A DNA stretch of 64,000 bases from LMUY01 sp964244655 (lineage in GTDB: Bacteria; Pseudomonadota; Alphaproteobacteria; Acetobacterales; Acetobacteraceae): contig CAXTJU010000010.1 of assembly GCA_964244655.1 (NCBI GenBank), forward strand, positions 1 to 64,000, read 5' to 3'. Below the pieces are notes generated by a model. It ran no database searches. It saw only the letters and a program-made list of their open reading frames with translations, and was not told the DNA's origin. Below are positions 7,553 through 16,201 of this stretch, piece by piece (within the stretch, counting starts at the first letter, position 1; every line of letters begins with the position of its first letter). The translations under genes and the position numbers were made by a program.

Positions 7553-10063
7553 GTAGAGTCCGCCCACGCCGCTGTCCACACCGGTTCCGGTGCCGCCGCT
7601 GCTGGCGGTGACGCCGGGTGCGCCGCCCCCGCCGCCGCCGATCGTGGCGTCGCTCTGGCCGGGCGTCTGGCCGGGCTTGAACGCGTCCGTCACGTTGGGC
7701 GCCCAGGTCGCCATGGTCAGCCCGTCTGGCACGGCGAACGGCAGGTTCGGCCGGTCCTTCAGCGCCGCCGCCATGAAATCGTGCCAGATAGGCGCCGCCA
7801 CCACGCCGCCCGTCTCCTTCTCGCCAAGGCTGGTCGGGTTGTCGAAGCCGATCCACACCGCCGTCACCAGGTCGGGCGTGAAACCCACGAACCAGGCGTC
7901 GTTGTAGTCCTGCGTCGTGCCCGTCTTGCCGGCGATGCCCGCTCGGCCCAAGCCGCGGCCGGCCTCGTAGCCGGTGCCGTGCGCCACCACGCCCTGCATC
8001 ATCGCCACCGTCTGGTACACGCTTTGCGGGTCGGCGAGCTGGGCTCGCACGTTGCTCAGCAATGGCGGGCGCGTGGGGTCGGTGCAGCCGGCGCAGGCCA
8101 GCCCCGGGGCGCGCCACAGCACGTGGCCGTCGCGGTCCTGCACCGTGTCGATCAGCGTCGGCGCCACCTCGCGCCCGCCTTCGTCCAACGACGCATAGGC
8201 CCCCGCCTGCCGGATGACGGTCGTGTCCACCGCGCCGAGCGCGTTGGGCAGGAAATGGCTCATCTGATCGACCACGTGGAAGGCGATGGCGTTGGCCGCC
8301 ACCGCGTCCATGCCGACCTTCTGCGCCAACCGGATCGTCGCCAGGTTCAGCGACTTCTCCAAAGCCTGGTGGATGGAGATCGGCCCGGCAAACCCCGGCT
8401 CGAAGTTGCCGGGCCGCCACACGCCCGCGGCCCCCTGGTCCAGCGAGAACGGCCCGTCGTACACCTTCTGGCTCGGCGAGATGTTCTGCTGCATGGCCGC
8501 GAGATACACCATAGGCTTGAACGAGCTGCCGGGCTGGCGCATCGCCTGGGTGGCGCGGTTGAACTGGCTGGCCTCGAAGCTCCACCCACCGGACAGCGCC
8601 AGCACCCGCCCGGTCACCGGGTCCAGCGACACCAGCGCGCCCTGCACCTTTGGCACCTGGCGCAGCAGCACGCGCTCGGCCGGCCCATGGCCAGGCTCGG
8701 CCATCACCACGTCGCCCACCTGCACTACGTCCGCCATCCGGCGCGGCGCCCCGCCGAAAGCTCCGTTGTGGTTGGGCCGTGCCCAACCGGTGTCGCCCAG
8801 CGCCATGGCGGAGACGTGGTTGCCGCCCGCCGGGTCGGTCCAGCCCATCTTGGCCTCGCCCGCGCCCACCTCCAGCGCCACCGCCAGCCGCCAATCCGCC
8901 AGCATCCCCGGCGGCCGCGGCAGGGCAGCCAGCGCGCGCGCCCAGCCGGCATGCAGCGCCCCTGCCAGGTCCAGCCGCGCCACCGGGCCGCGCCAGCCGC
9001 CATGCGCGCGGTCGTACGCCAGCAGCCCGCGCCGCAGCACCTGGTCCGCCGTGGCTTGCAACGCCGGGTCGAGGCTGGTGCGGACCACCAGGCCGCCTTC
9101 CGTCGTGGTTTCCAGGCCGAAGCGGTCCACCATCTGGCGGCGCACCTCCTCGCCGAACCACTCGGACCCGGCCACCACCTCGGGCCGGTGGAACTGCCCG
9201 GTGGCGACCGGGCCGGCCTTGGCGGCGGCGGCCTGCTCGGCGCTCACGGCATGGTCCTCCACCATGCGGTCCAGCACCCAGTCGCGCCGGGCGCGGGCGG
9301 CCTCGGGGAAGCGGAACGGGTTGTAGTTGTTGGGCGCCTTGGGCAGCGAGGCGAGGAACGCCGCCTCTGCCAACGTCACCTGGTCGAGCGACTTGTCGAA
9401 GTAGGTCTGCGCCGCCGCGGCCACGCCGTAGGATTGCAGGCCGAAATAGATCTCGTTCAGGTAGAGTTCGAGGATGCGCTCCTTCGGCAGCGTCTGCTCT
9501 ACCCGGATGGCGAGCACCGCCTCTTTCACCTTGCGCGAGAAGGTGCGCTCGTTTGACCCCAGAAGCATGTTGCGAGCGACTTGCTGGGTGATGGTGGAGG
9601 CCCCGATCGGGCGGCGGCCGCGATGGGCCTGCATCAGGTCGGTGAAGGCGGCGCGAGCGATGGCGCCGGGGTCCACGCCCTTGTGGGTCCAGAAGTTCTG
9701 GTCCTCGGCGGACACGAAGGCCTGCTGCACCAGTTGCGGGATGGCGGTGGCCGGCACGAAGATGCGCCGCTCCTTCGCCAGCTCGGCGATCAGCCCGTCG
9801 TCGCCGGCGTAGATGCGGCTCATCACCGGCGGCTGGTACTGCCGCAGCCCGTCCACCGTCGGCAAGTCAGCGGCCAGGCGCTGGTAGGCGTGGTAGGCGA
9901 ACGCGCCCCCCAGGATCACTCCCACGACCCCGAGCGTGACGAGGATGCCGAGCAGCCGCGCGACCACGCGCAGGGGGGAGCGGCGAGGGCGCAGCGGACG
10001 GGCGGACGCGGCACCCCGCCGCGGGGCAGGCTCGGGCGGCAGCAGCGGCTCACGCACGGTCAT
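7550..10063 (-). CDS. mrcA: Penicillin-binding protein 1A (bifunctional glycosyltransferase/transpeptidase)
   Basis: Polymerises and cross-links peptidoglycan in the periplasm, anchored by one N-terminal helix at about residues 34-58. The protein is 837 aa. The GT51 domain has catalytic Glu120 in SAEDQNFWTHKG; the transpeptidase domain has the SxxK pair Ser513/Lys516 (PGSSFKP), SLN at 571-573 and KTGT at 713-716. The C-terminal tail is glycine-rich and low-complexity. The ATG at 10063 has GAGG about 11 bases upstream; the earlier in-frame ATG at 10123 would overlap the amidase by 41 bp. It lies 19 bp downstream of the amidase gene, forming a cell-wall operon. Confidence 0.95.
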   Translation of the reverse strand: MTVREPLLPPEPAPRRGAASARPLRPRRSPLRVVARLLGILVTLGVVGVILGGAFAYHAYQRLAADLPTVDGLRQYQPPVMSRIYAGDDGLIAELAKERRIFVPATAIPQLVQQAFVSAEDQNFWTHKGVDPGAIARAAFTDLMQAHRGRRPIGASTITQQVARNMLLGSNERTFSRKVKEAVLAIRVEQTLPKERILELYLNEIYFGLQSYGVAAAAQTYFDKSLDQVTLAEAAFLASLPKAPNNYNPFRFPEAARARRDWVLDRMVEDHAVSAEQAAAAKAGPVATGQFHRPEVVAGSEWFGEEVRRQMVDRFGLETTTEGGLVVRTSLDPALQATADQVLRRGLLAYDRAHGGWRGPVARLDLAGALHAGWARALAALPRPPGMLADWRLAVALEVGAGEAKMGWTDPAGGNHVSAMALGDTGWARPNHNGAFGGAPRRMADVVQVGDVVMAEPGHGPAERVLLRQVPKVQGALVSLDPVTGRVLALSGGWSFEASQFNRATQAMRQPGSSFKPMVYLAAMQQNISPSQKVYDGPFSLDQGAAGVWRPGNFEPGFAGPISIHQALEKSLNLATIRLAQKVGMDAVAANAIAFHVVDQMSHFLPNALGAVDTTVIRQAGAYASLDEGGREVAPTLIDTVQDRDGHVLWRAPGLACAGCTDPTRPPLLSNVRAQLADPQSVYQTVAMMQGVVAHGTGYEAGRGLGRAGIAGKTGTTQDYNDAWFVGFTPDLVTAVWIGFDNPTSLGEKETGGVVAAPIWHDFMAAALKDRPNLPFAVPDGLTMATWAPNVTDAFKPGQTPGQSDATIGGGGGGAPGVTASSGGTGTGVDSGVGGLY

Positions 10064-10082
10064 CGGCTTCCAGTCCTCAACC

Positions 10083-10886
10083 CTACCCCGCCAGGCGGAC
10101 GCCGGGCCCGTCGAAAAAGGCATCCACCGCGCGCTTCATGGCCGCGGCCACCAGGGCGCGGTGCTCCGGGCGGCGCAGCGCCGCCTCATCCTGCGCGTTC
10201 GACATGAATCCCATCTCAACCAGCACGGAGGGAATGTCGGACGCCTTCAGCACCACAAAGCTCGCGTGGCGCGCCGGGTTTTGCAGCATCGGCATGTCCC
10301 GGTCCAGTGCGCCGACCAAGCCGCGCTGCAGCCGGGCGGACCCGGCGCGGGTCTCCTGCCGCACCAGGCTGGCCAGGATGCGCGCCACCTCCGGCGGCTG
10401 GCCGCGGAAGGCAGCCCCGGCGAAGCGGTCGGCGCTGTTCTCCCGCACCGCCAGGGCGGCGGATTGCGCGTCGGACGCGGTGGAGGCCAGGGTGTAGATG
10501 CTGGCGCCACGCACGCCGTGATCGGCCACCGCGTCCGCGTGCATGGAGACGAACAGCGCGGCTCCCCGGCCCTGCGCCCAGGCCACGCGCTCCTCCAGCG
10601 GGATGAACACGTCCTGCCCGCGCGTCATCGCCACCCGCACCCGGCGTCCCGCCTCCAACTGGCGTTGCAGCTCGGTGGCGGCCGCGAAGGCCACGTGCTT
10701 CTCGTACGTGCCGGTGACGCCGATGGCGCCCGGGTCCTTGCCGCCGTGCCCCGGGTCCAGCACCACGAGCGGCAGCGTAGCCGAGGCTGAATCCCGCCGG
10801 GGGGCAGCCTGGGCGAGCCCGGCCATCAGGGCTGCGGTCCCCGCGCCGGCCAGCGCCCGCCGGGTCAGCTTGGTCTCAGTCATCAC
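10083..10886 (-). CDS. N-acetylmuramoyl-L-alanine amidase (Amidase_3)
   Basis: Zinc hydrolase that removes stem peptides from peptidoglycan, needed for daughter-cell separation. The 267-aa protein begins with a Tat-like signal (TKLTRRALAGAGTAALMAG, cleavage after AQA). The Amidase_3 domain shows the zinc ligands in DPGHGGKDPGAIG, a Glu in TYEKHVAF, the His of SMHAD and the catalytic Glu in LVEMGF. It is the first gene of amidase-PBP1A-prfB, divergent from rne. It is AmiC-like but lacks the AMIN targeting domain, so the symbol is withheld. A second ATG lies at codon 2. Confidence 0.93.
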   Translation of the reverse strand: MMTETKLTRRALAGAGTAALMAGLAQAAPRRDSASATLPLVVLDPGHGGKDPGAIGVTGTYEKHVAFAAATELQRQLEAGRRVRVAMTRGQDVFIPLEERVAWAQGRGAALFVSMHADAVADHGVRGASIYTLASTASDAQSAALAVRENSADRFAGAAFRGQPPEVARILASLVRQETRAGSARLQRGLVGALDRDMPMLQNPARHASFVVLKASDIPSVLVEMGFMSNAQDEAALRRPEHRALVAAAMKRAVDAFFDGPGVRLAG

Positions 10887-11361
10887 ATGCCTCCGCCGGG
10901 CGCTGTATCACGCCGCCCGGTTTACATGTGATTAGCGCTTGATTATGGCACAGCCCTGTTGCAGCCAGGCCACGGCGGGCCAGGCTTGCAGCATCCGCGG
11001 CTTTCGGTCATGGTCACACCAGCTGCGGCGGAGTGCCCTCCGTGAGCGCGTTTCGTTGCCGGATGGCAGCAGCGCCCACGTCGTGCGGCTCGCGCGCTGG
11101 CGCTGGCCCCTTGCCGGCTGGCGCCGAACCACCTGGCCTCGCGGCATTCATACGCGGGCCGACTGCTTAGGATTGCCCAAGGCCGAATGAGCGCCGCTGT
11201 TTCCGTCCGTCGTTCCTCCCCCTCGCCCGCCCTGCGCGGCGGGGCCGGCTGGTGCGACGGCGAACGCGTTCGCGGGCACAGGCTGTCCGCCCCGTCCCTA
11301 TTCAGACGCCGTCCCGGGCCGCTTGCGCCCGGTGGACGCGCGCACCGGAGTTCCCCCGCCC
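10887..11361 (+). promoter_or_regulatory. 475-bp divergent region holding the rne leader
   Basis: No convincing gene is visible. The region must contain promoters for the amidase (minus) and rne (plus). Near rne it has a perfect 14-bp palindrome GCGAACGCGTTCGC (11260-11273) and a stem CCGGGC/GCCCGG (11314-11319 with 11327-11332) that could fold in the transcript. A long structured 5' leader is known to mediate RNase E autoregulation in E. coli; here that is only an analogy. Confidence 0.4.
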
Positions 11362-14298
11362 ATGACGAAGCGTATGCTCATCGACGCCACCCACGCGGAG
11401 GAAACCCGCGTGGTGGTCCTGGACGGCAACCGTCTTGAGGATTTCGACGTCGAGACCGCTGCCAAGCAGCAGCTCAAGGGCAACATCTATCTCGCCAAGG
11501 TCGTCCGCGTAGAGCCCAGCCTGCAAGCCGCGTTCGTCGAATATGGCGGCGGACGCCATGGCTTCCTGGCCTTCGGCGAGATTCACCCCGACTACTACCA
11601 GATCCCCGTGGCGGACCGGCAGCGCCTGCTGGAGCTTCAGGAAGCCGAGGCCCGCGCCGAGGAGGAGGCGGAAGACGCCGCCGCCGAAGCGGCCGAGGCT
11701 TCCGGCGGCGAGCCGCAGGGGGCTCCCCCGGAGCCGGCGCCCCTCCAGGACGCCGGCGGCTCCGTGCCTGAGTCGTTCAGCGGGGACGAGCCCTTGCTGC
11801 CGCTGGAGGAAGCGACCGCCCCCGCCAGCCTGGCCGCCGCCATCACGCAGGACTTCATCGCCGGCCGCGAGGAGGAAGTCACCGCCGAGCCGGCCTCCGG
11901 CCACGAAACCATCATGGTGGAAGACGCGGCCCGGGAGGCCGAACCCGCCCCCGCGCCACAGGACGAGCCGGAGCCCGCAGCCGAGGCGGAGACTGGGACG
12001 AGCGCCGAAGCCGAACTGACCGCTCCCCTGGACGACACGGGTGATCTGGTGGAAGCGCAGGCCGAGGCCGCGCCAACCGCCGAAGCGGGGACGGCCGCCG
12101 CCGAGCACGACGAGGAGGGCAGCAGCAGCAGCCAGGGGGCCCGCCCGCCCGCCCGCTACATGCGCTCCTACAAGATCCAGGAGGTGATCCGCCGCCGGCA
12201 AATCCTGCTGGTGCAGGTCGTCAAGGAGGAGCGCGGCTCCAAGGGCGCCGCGCTCACCACCTTCATTTCGCTGGCCGGGCGCTTCTCGGTGCTGATGCCT
12301 AACTCGCCGCGGGGCGGCGGCATCTCGCGCAAGATCACCTCCGCCGCCGACCGCCGCCGCCTCAAGGAAGTCACCACCGAGCTGAAGATCCCCCGCGGCA
12401 TGGGGCTGATCGTGCGCACCGCCGGGGCCAACCGGCCGAAGGCGGAGATCACCCGGGACTGCGAGTACCTGCTGGAGCTGTGGGACAGCGTCCGCGACAC
12501 CACCATGGCCTCCGTCGCCCCGGCGTTGATCCACGAGGAGGCCAGCCTCATCAAGCGCGCCATCCGCGACAACTACTCCCGCGACGTGGAGGAGGTGGCG
12601 GTGGACGGCGAGGCTGGCTGGCGGGCGGCGCGGGACTTCATGCGCCTGCTGATGCCCGCCCACGCCCGCAAGGTGGTGCTGTGGAACGAGCCGCAGCCGC
12701 TGTTTGCCAAGCACGGCGTGGAGGCGCAGCTGGACGCCATGCTGCAGCCGAACGTACAGCTGCGCTCCGGCGGCTACCTGGTGATCAACCAGACCGAGGC
12801 GCTGGTCGCCATCGACGTGAACTCCGGCCGCTCCACGCGGGAGCGCGGCATCGAGGAGACGGCGCTCAAGACCAACCTGGAAGCCGCCGACGAGGTGGCG
12901 CGCCAGCTGCGCCTGCGGGACCTGGCCGGGCTGATCGTGATCGACTTCATCGACATGGAAAGCCGGCGCAACAACGCCGCCGTCGAGAAGCGGATCAAGG
13001 ACGCGCTGCACGGCGACCGCGCCCGCATCCAACTGGGCAGCATCAGCAGCTTCGGCCTGATGGAGCTGAGCCGGCAGCGGCTGCGCCCCTCGCTCGCCGA
13101 GACGAGCTTCACACCTTGCCCGCATTGCGGCGGCACCGGCCACATCCGCTCGACGGAGATGGCGGCCCTGGCCGTGCTGCGCGCGGTGGAGGAGGAAGGG
13201 GCCAAGCGCCGCTCCGCCGCCATCGTGGTGCACGTGGCCGGCGCGGTAGCGCTGTACGTGCTGAACCACAAGCGGGTGCGCCTGGCCGAGATCGAGGCGC
13301 GCTACGGCATGGAAGTGGCGTTCGCCGCCGATGAGAGCCTGCTGCCGCCCGACACCCGCATCGAGCGCGTGCGCGCCCAGTCCGCGGACGCCCCCGCCGC
13401 CCCCGCCTACATCCCGATCGCCGCCCCCGTGCCGGAGGAGGACGAGCTGGCGATGGAGGAGGCGGACACTGCGCCCGAGCCGGAGGACGAGGAGCCGGAG
13501 GCCGTCGCCGCGGGCGAGGCGCCCGAGCAGGAAGGCGGCCAGCAGCCCAAGCGCCGCCGCCGCCGCCGGGGCGCGCCGCGCGAGGAGCGTGCGCCGGCTG
13601 CGGCTCCGGACGGCGCGGACCTGGCCGATGCCGAGCAACCGGAGGTCGGCATCGCTGCGGAGGCCGCCCAGCCCGAGCTGCCGGGCGAAGCCGCCCCGCT
13701 GGACGCCGCTGCCGAGGAGGAGGCGAAAGGCCGCCGCCGGGGCCGCCGCGGCGGCCGTCGCCGCCGTCGCGACCCGGCCGAGGGCGAAGCGCCGGAGGCG
13801 GGAGAGGCCACTGGCGAGGCGGACGCGCAGGCCGCGTCTTTCGAGCAGGCCGCTCCGGCCGCGCCGGCCTACAGCCCCGCCTACAGCTATGACGGCCCGA
13901 CCCCGGCCAACCCGTTCGGCGGCCAGGAGTTCGACATTTTCGCCATCATGGACGAGCCGGACGTGGTCCAGGCCGCCCCGGCGCCGGCCTCCCCCGAGCC
14001 GCCCCCCCTTGCCGTGCCGGATCGCCCGGCGACGGAAGCCGAGGCCGCCGAGGCGACGGTTCCCGCGACCGAACCGCCGAAGCCTGCGCCGGAACCGCAG
14101 GCCGAGCCGGAGCTGGCGCTGGAGGCGATGCCGGCCATGGTCGAGGAGGAGCCGCCCTTGCTCAATGGCCATGCCCCGCCGCAGGAGCCAGAACCGTCCA
14201 CCGTGGCCGAACCGGTCAGCGCCCCCGTGCCGCCACCCATCCTTGTGGGCGACGGCGAGCCAGGGCCGGAGAAGAAGCGAGGCTGGTGGCGACGCTGA
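11362..14298 (+). CDS. rne: Ribonuclease E
   Basis: Endoribonuclease that starts mRNA decay and processes rRNA and tRNA precursors; the C-terminal part normally scaffolds a degradosome. The 978-aa protein starts at ATG 11362 (MTKRMLIDATH). The S1 domain is split by an acidic Ala/Glu/Pro-rich insertion at about residues 85-265, after which it resumes at YMRSYKIQEV. The catalytic domain includes VIDFIDME and the Zn-link CPHCGGTGH. The remainder is disordered, with two arginine-rich patches near residues 730-740 and 790-800 that probably bind RNA, and a short conserved-looking island NPFGGQEFDIF. An S1 insertion is a known alphaproteobacterial trait. Confidence 0.96.
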   Translation: MTKRMLIDATHAEETRVVVLDGNRLEDFDVETAAKQQLKGNIYLAKVVRVEPSLQAAFVEYGGGRHGFLAFGEIHPDYYQIPVADRQRLLELQEAEARAEEEAEDAAAEAAEASGGEPQGAPPEPAPLQDAGGSVPESFSGDEPLLPLEEATAPASLAAAITQDFIAGREEEVTAEPASGHETIMVEDAAREAEPAPAPQDEPEPAAEAETGTSAEAELTAPLDDTGDLVEAQAEAAPTAEAGTAAAEHDEEGSSSSQGARPPARYMRSYKIQEVIRRRQILLVQVVKEERGSKGAALTTFISLAGRFSVLMPNSPRGGGISRKITSAADRRRLKEVTTELKIPRGMGLIVRTAGANRPKAEITRDCEYLLELWDSVRDTTMASVAPALIHEEASLIKRAIRDNYSRDVEEVAVDGEAGWRAARDFMRLLMPAHARKVVLWNEPQPLFAKHGVEAQLDAMLQPNVQLRSGGYLVINQTEALVAIDVNSGRSTRERGIEETALKTNLEAADEVARQLRLRDLAGLIVIDFIDMESRRNNAAVEKRIKDALHGDRARIQLGSISSFGLMELSRQRLRPSLAETSFTPCPHCGGTGHIRSTEMAALAVLRAVEEEGAKRRSAAIVVHVAGAVALYVLNHKRVRLAEIEARYGMEVAFAADESLLPPDTRIERVRAQSADAPAAPAYIPIAAPVPEEDELAMEEADTAPEPEDEEPEAVAAGEAPEQEGGQQPKRRRRRRGAPREERAPAAAPDGADLADAEQPEVGIAAEAAQPELPGEAAPLDAAAEEEAKGRRRGRRGGRRRRRDPAEGEAPEAGEATGEADAQAASFEQAAPAAPAYSPAYSYDGPTPANPFGGQEFDIFAIMDEPDVVQAAPAPASPEPPPLAVPDRPATEAEAAEATVPATEPPKPAPEPQAEPELALEAMPAMVEEEPPLLNGHAPPQEPEPSTVAEPVSAPVPPPILVGDGEPGPEKKRGWWRR

Positions 14299-14314
14299 CC
14301 CAGCGCCACTGACG

Positions 14315-14340
14315 GGGCGGCCATGAAGCTGCGGCCGCCC
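14315..14340 (+). terminator. Stem-loop after rne
   Basis: GGGCGGCC (14315-14322) pairs with GGCCGCCC (14333-14340) around a 10-nt loop, 17 bases after the rne stop. No T-run follows, so it may be an mRNA 3'-end stabiliser or a Rho-aided terminator rather than a classic intrinsic terminator. Confidence 0.45.
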
Positions 14341-14403
14341 TCGCGTCTGCAATGGGTGCCTGGGTGACAAGCCTGCGGACATCTCGAACGCCGGGGAGCA
14401 CGC

Positions 14404-15009
14404 ATGCAGGGCCGGACGCAGGTGGTCATTCTCAACGGTGTCGGCAGCGTTGGCAAAAGCTCTACGGCTCAGGCACTGCAAGAAATCGCCGCGAGGCCAT
14501 TCCTCCACGTGTCGATGGACAGCTTCATCGACATGCTGCCTGCGCGTACATTCGGCCACTCGGACGGCCTGACCTTCGAAACGATTGAGGAGGAAGGCAA
14601 GCCGTCCGTCGTCATCAGGAGCGGCAAGATCGTCGCGCGCGCCATGCACGGCATGCACCACGCCATCGCCGCTTTGGCAGGGCAGGGAAACGACCTTGTC
14701 GTCGATGACGTCATGATGGGCGAGGGCGAAGGCGACGAGTACCGCCGTCTCCTGTCCAAGTTCGGTCTTCGCATGGTCGGCCTGTTCGCTCCGCTGGACG
14801 TGCTTGAGGCGCGCGAACGCGGGCGGGGCGACAGGATGATCGGCTTGGCCCGTTGGCAGTTTCCACGCGTGCATCGCGGCCTGTCCTACGACCTGGAAAT
14901 CGAGACGTCGGCGACGACGCCCTTGGAGAATGCGCAACGCATCTGCACTGCGTTTTGCCTGGAAACCTTGCATGTCGAGCCAAGGATCACGACCGGCCAA
15001 GCCGGCTAG
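14404..15009 (+). CDS. Chloramphenicol phosphotransferase-like P-loop kinase
   Basis: A 201-aa P-loop protein with Walker A GVGSVGKSS at residues 12-20 and an early acidic motif VSMDSFIDMLP as in CPT-type kinases. The VVDDVMMGEG segment near 100 and an arginine-rich lid (EARERGRGDR) near 135-147 complete the fold. CPT of Streptomyces venezuelae phosphorylates chloramphenicol, but most relatives have unknown substrates, so resistance should not be assumed. The ATG at 14404 has GGGGAG a few bases upstream. It stands alone between rne and a convergent aminotransferase gene. Confidence 0.8.
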   Translation: MQGRTQVVILNGVGSVGKSSTAQALQEIAARPFLHVSMDSFIDMLPARTFGHSDGLTFETIEEEGKPSVVIRSGKIVARAMHGMHHAIAALAGQGNDLVVDDVMMGEGEGDEYRRLLSKFGLRMVGLFAPLDVLEARERGRGDRMIGLARWQFPRVHRGLSYDLEIETSATTPLENAQRICTAFCLETLHVEPRITTGQAG

Positions 15010-15025
15010 GATCGGCGCGGACCCG

Positions 15026-16195
15026 TCACCCGAACCGCCGCAGCCGCTCCACCGCCTCCGCCATGTCCGCCTCTGGGCCGCAATAGCTGAAGCGCACCGT
15101 CCGGTGGCCGTGCGCCGCGTCGAAGTCCACCCCCGCCGCCGCCGCCACACCGGCCTCCGCCAGCATCCGCGCGCAGAACCCGGCGCTGTCCTGCGTGCGC
15201 CCCGACACGTCGGCATACAGGTAGAACGCCCCCTCCGCCGGGGACAGCCGCTCGAACCCGGCGCCTGGCAGCGCCGCCAGCAGCACGTCCCGCGAGCGGC
15301 GGTAGCGCGCGACGTTGGCGGCCAGCTCGCCATGGCAGTCGAACGCCGCTTCCGCCGCCACCTGGGCGATGTGCGGAGCGGAGATGAACAGGTTCTGCGC
15401 CAGGCACTCCACCGGGCGCACCAAGTCCTCCGGCAGCACCGTCCAGCCGACGCGCCAGCCGGTCATGGAAAAATATTTGGAGAAGCTGTTGACCACCACG
15501 GCGCTTGGGCTGAACGCCGCGGCGGTGGCGGGGGCCGCGCCGTATTGCAGGCCGTGGTAGATCTCATCGCTGACCAGCCGCACCCCGTTCGCGTGGCACC
15601 ATTCGGCGATGGCGCGCAGCTCGTCCGGGTGCAGCATGGTGCCCGCCGGGTTGCAGGGGGAAGCCACGACCAGCCCCTCCGGCCGTGGGTCTAGCCGCTC
15701 CAGCGCCGCCAGCGTGGGCTGGTAGCGCGTCTCGATCCCCGTCTCGATGATGACCGGCTGCAGGCCGAGGGCGGCGGCGATGTTGCGGTAGGGCGGGTAG
15801 TACGGGGCTGCCATCGCCACCCGGTCGCCCGGATCGAACGCGGCCAGGAATATCAGCGGGAACGCCGCCGACGCCCCCATGGTGACGGCGATGCGCGCCG
15901 GGTCGGCCGCGTGGCCGTACCAGGCCTGGCCATGCCGCGCGATGCGCTCGCGCAGCGATGGCCGGCCGAACGCTTCGGTGTAGCCAAGCGCCGCGCCGCT
16001 GCCCAAGGCCCGGCGTGCGGCCTCCACCGCGCCGGCCGGGGCGCCGGTGCCGGGCTGCCCCACCTCCATGCGGATGATGCGCGGCGCGCCGGGGGGCAGC
16101 GCCGCCTGCCGGGCGTTGGCCGCGGCGATGACGTCCATGACACGGAACGGCGGCACCGCCGCGTTGCGGCCCACCTTGAGCCCCGTCTTGAGCAT
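15026..16195 (-). CDS. Class I/II PLP-dependent aminotransferase
   Basis: Fold-type I aminotransferase of 389 aa in the aspartate-aminotransferase-like subgroup. The motifs are SPCNPAGT (Asn182), Asp210 in VSDEIYHG, and the Schiff-base Lys240 in NSFSKYFSMTGWRVG, all in the expected order and spacing. It lies 6 bp downstream of the GGT-like lipoprotein gene, so they are probably co-transcribed. The donor/acceptor pair cannot be read; an aspartate/alanine/aromatic range is possible. A second ATG at residue 20 (MDVIAAAN) is an alternative start. Confidence 0.9.
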   Translation of the reverse strand: MLKTGLKVGRNAAVPPFRVMDVIAAANARQAALPPGAPRIIRMEVGQPGTGAPAGAVEAARRALGSGAALGYTEAFGRPSLRERIARHGQAWYGHAADPARIAVTMGASAAFPLIFLAAFDPGDRVAMAAPYYPPYRNIAAALGLQPVIIETGIETRYQPTLAALERLDPRPEGLVVASPCNPAGTMLHPDELRAIAEWCHANGVRLVSDEIYHGLQYGAAPATAAAFSPSAVVVNSFSKYFSMTGWRVGWTVLPEDLVRPVECLAQNLFISAPHIAQVAAEAAFDCHGELAANVARYRRSRDVLLAALPGAGFERLSPAEGAFYLYADVSGRTQDSAGFCARMLAEAGVAAAAGVDFDAAHGHRTVRFSYCGPEADMAEAVERLRRFG

Positions 16196-16201
16196 GAAGG
16201 G

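Noticed and set aside
11187..11438. Small frame in the rne leader
   Set aside because: It overlaps the rne start in another frame, lacks a ribosome site and has low-complexity sequence; more likely leader RNA.
14404..15009. Chloramphenicol resistance gene
   Set aside because: The kinase is CPT-like, but the family is broad and there is no mobile context; a resistance claim is not supported by sequence alone.
11302..15333. Very long open frame (1343 codons) antisense to rne
   Set aside because: It is the mirror of a GC-rich coding sequence, with histidine/arginine/glycine-rich low-complexity product and no recognisable motif, while rne on the other strand is unmistakable.
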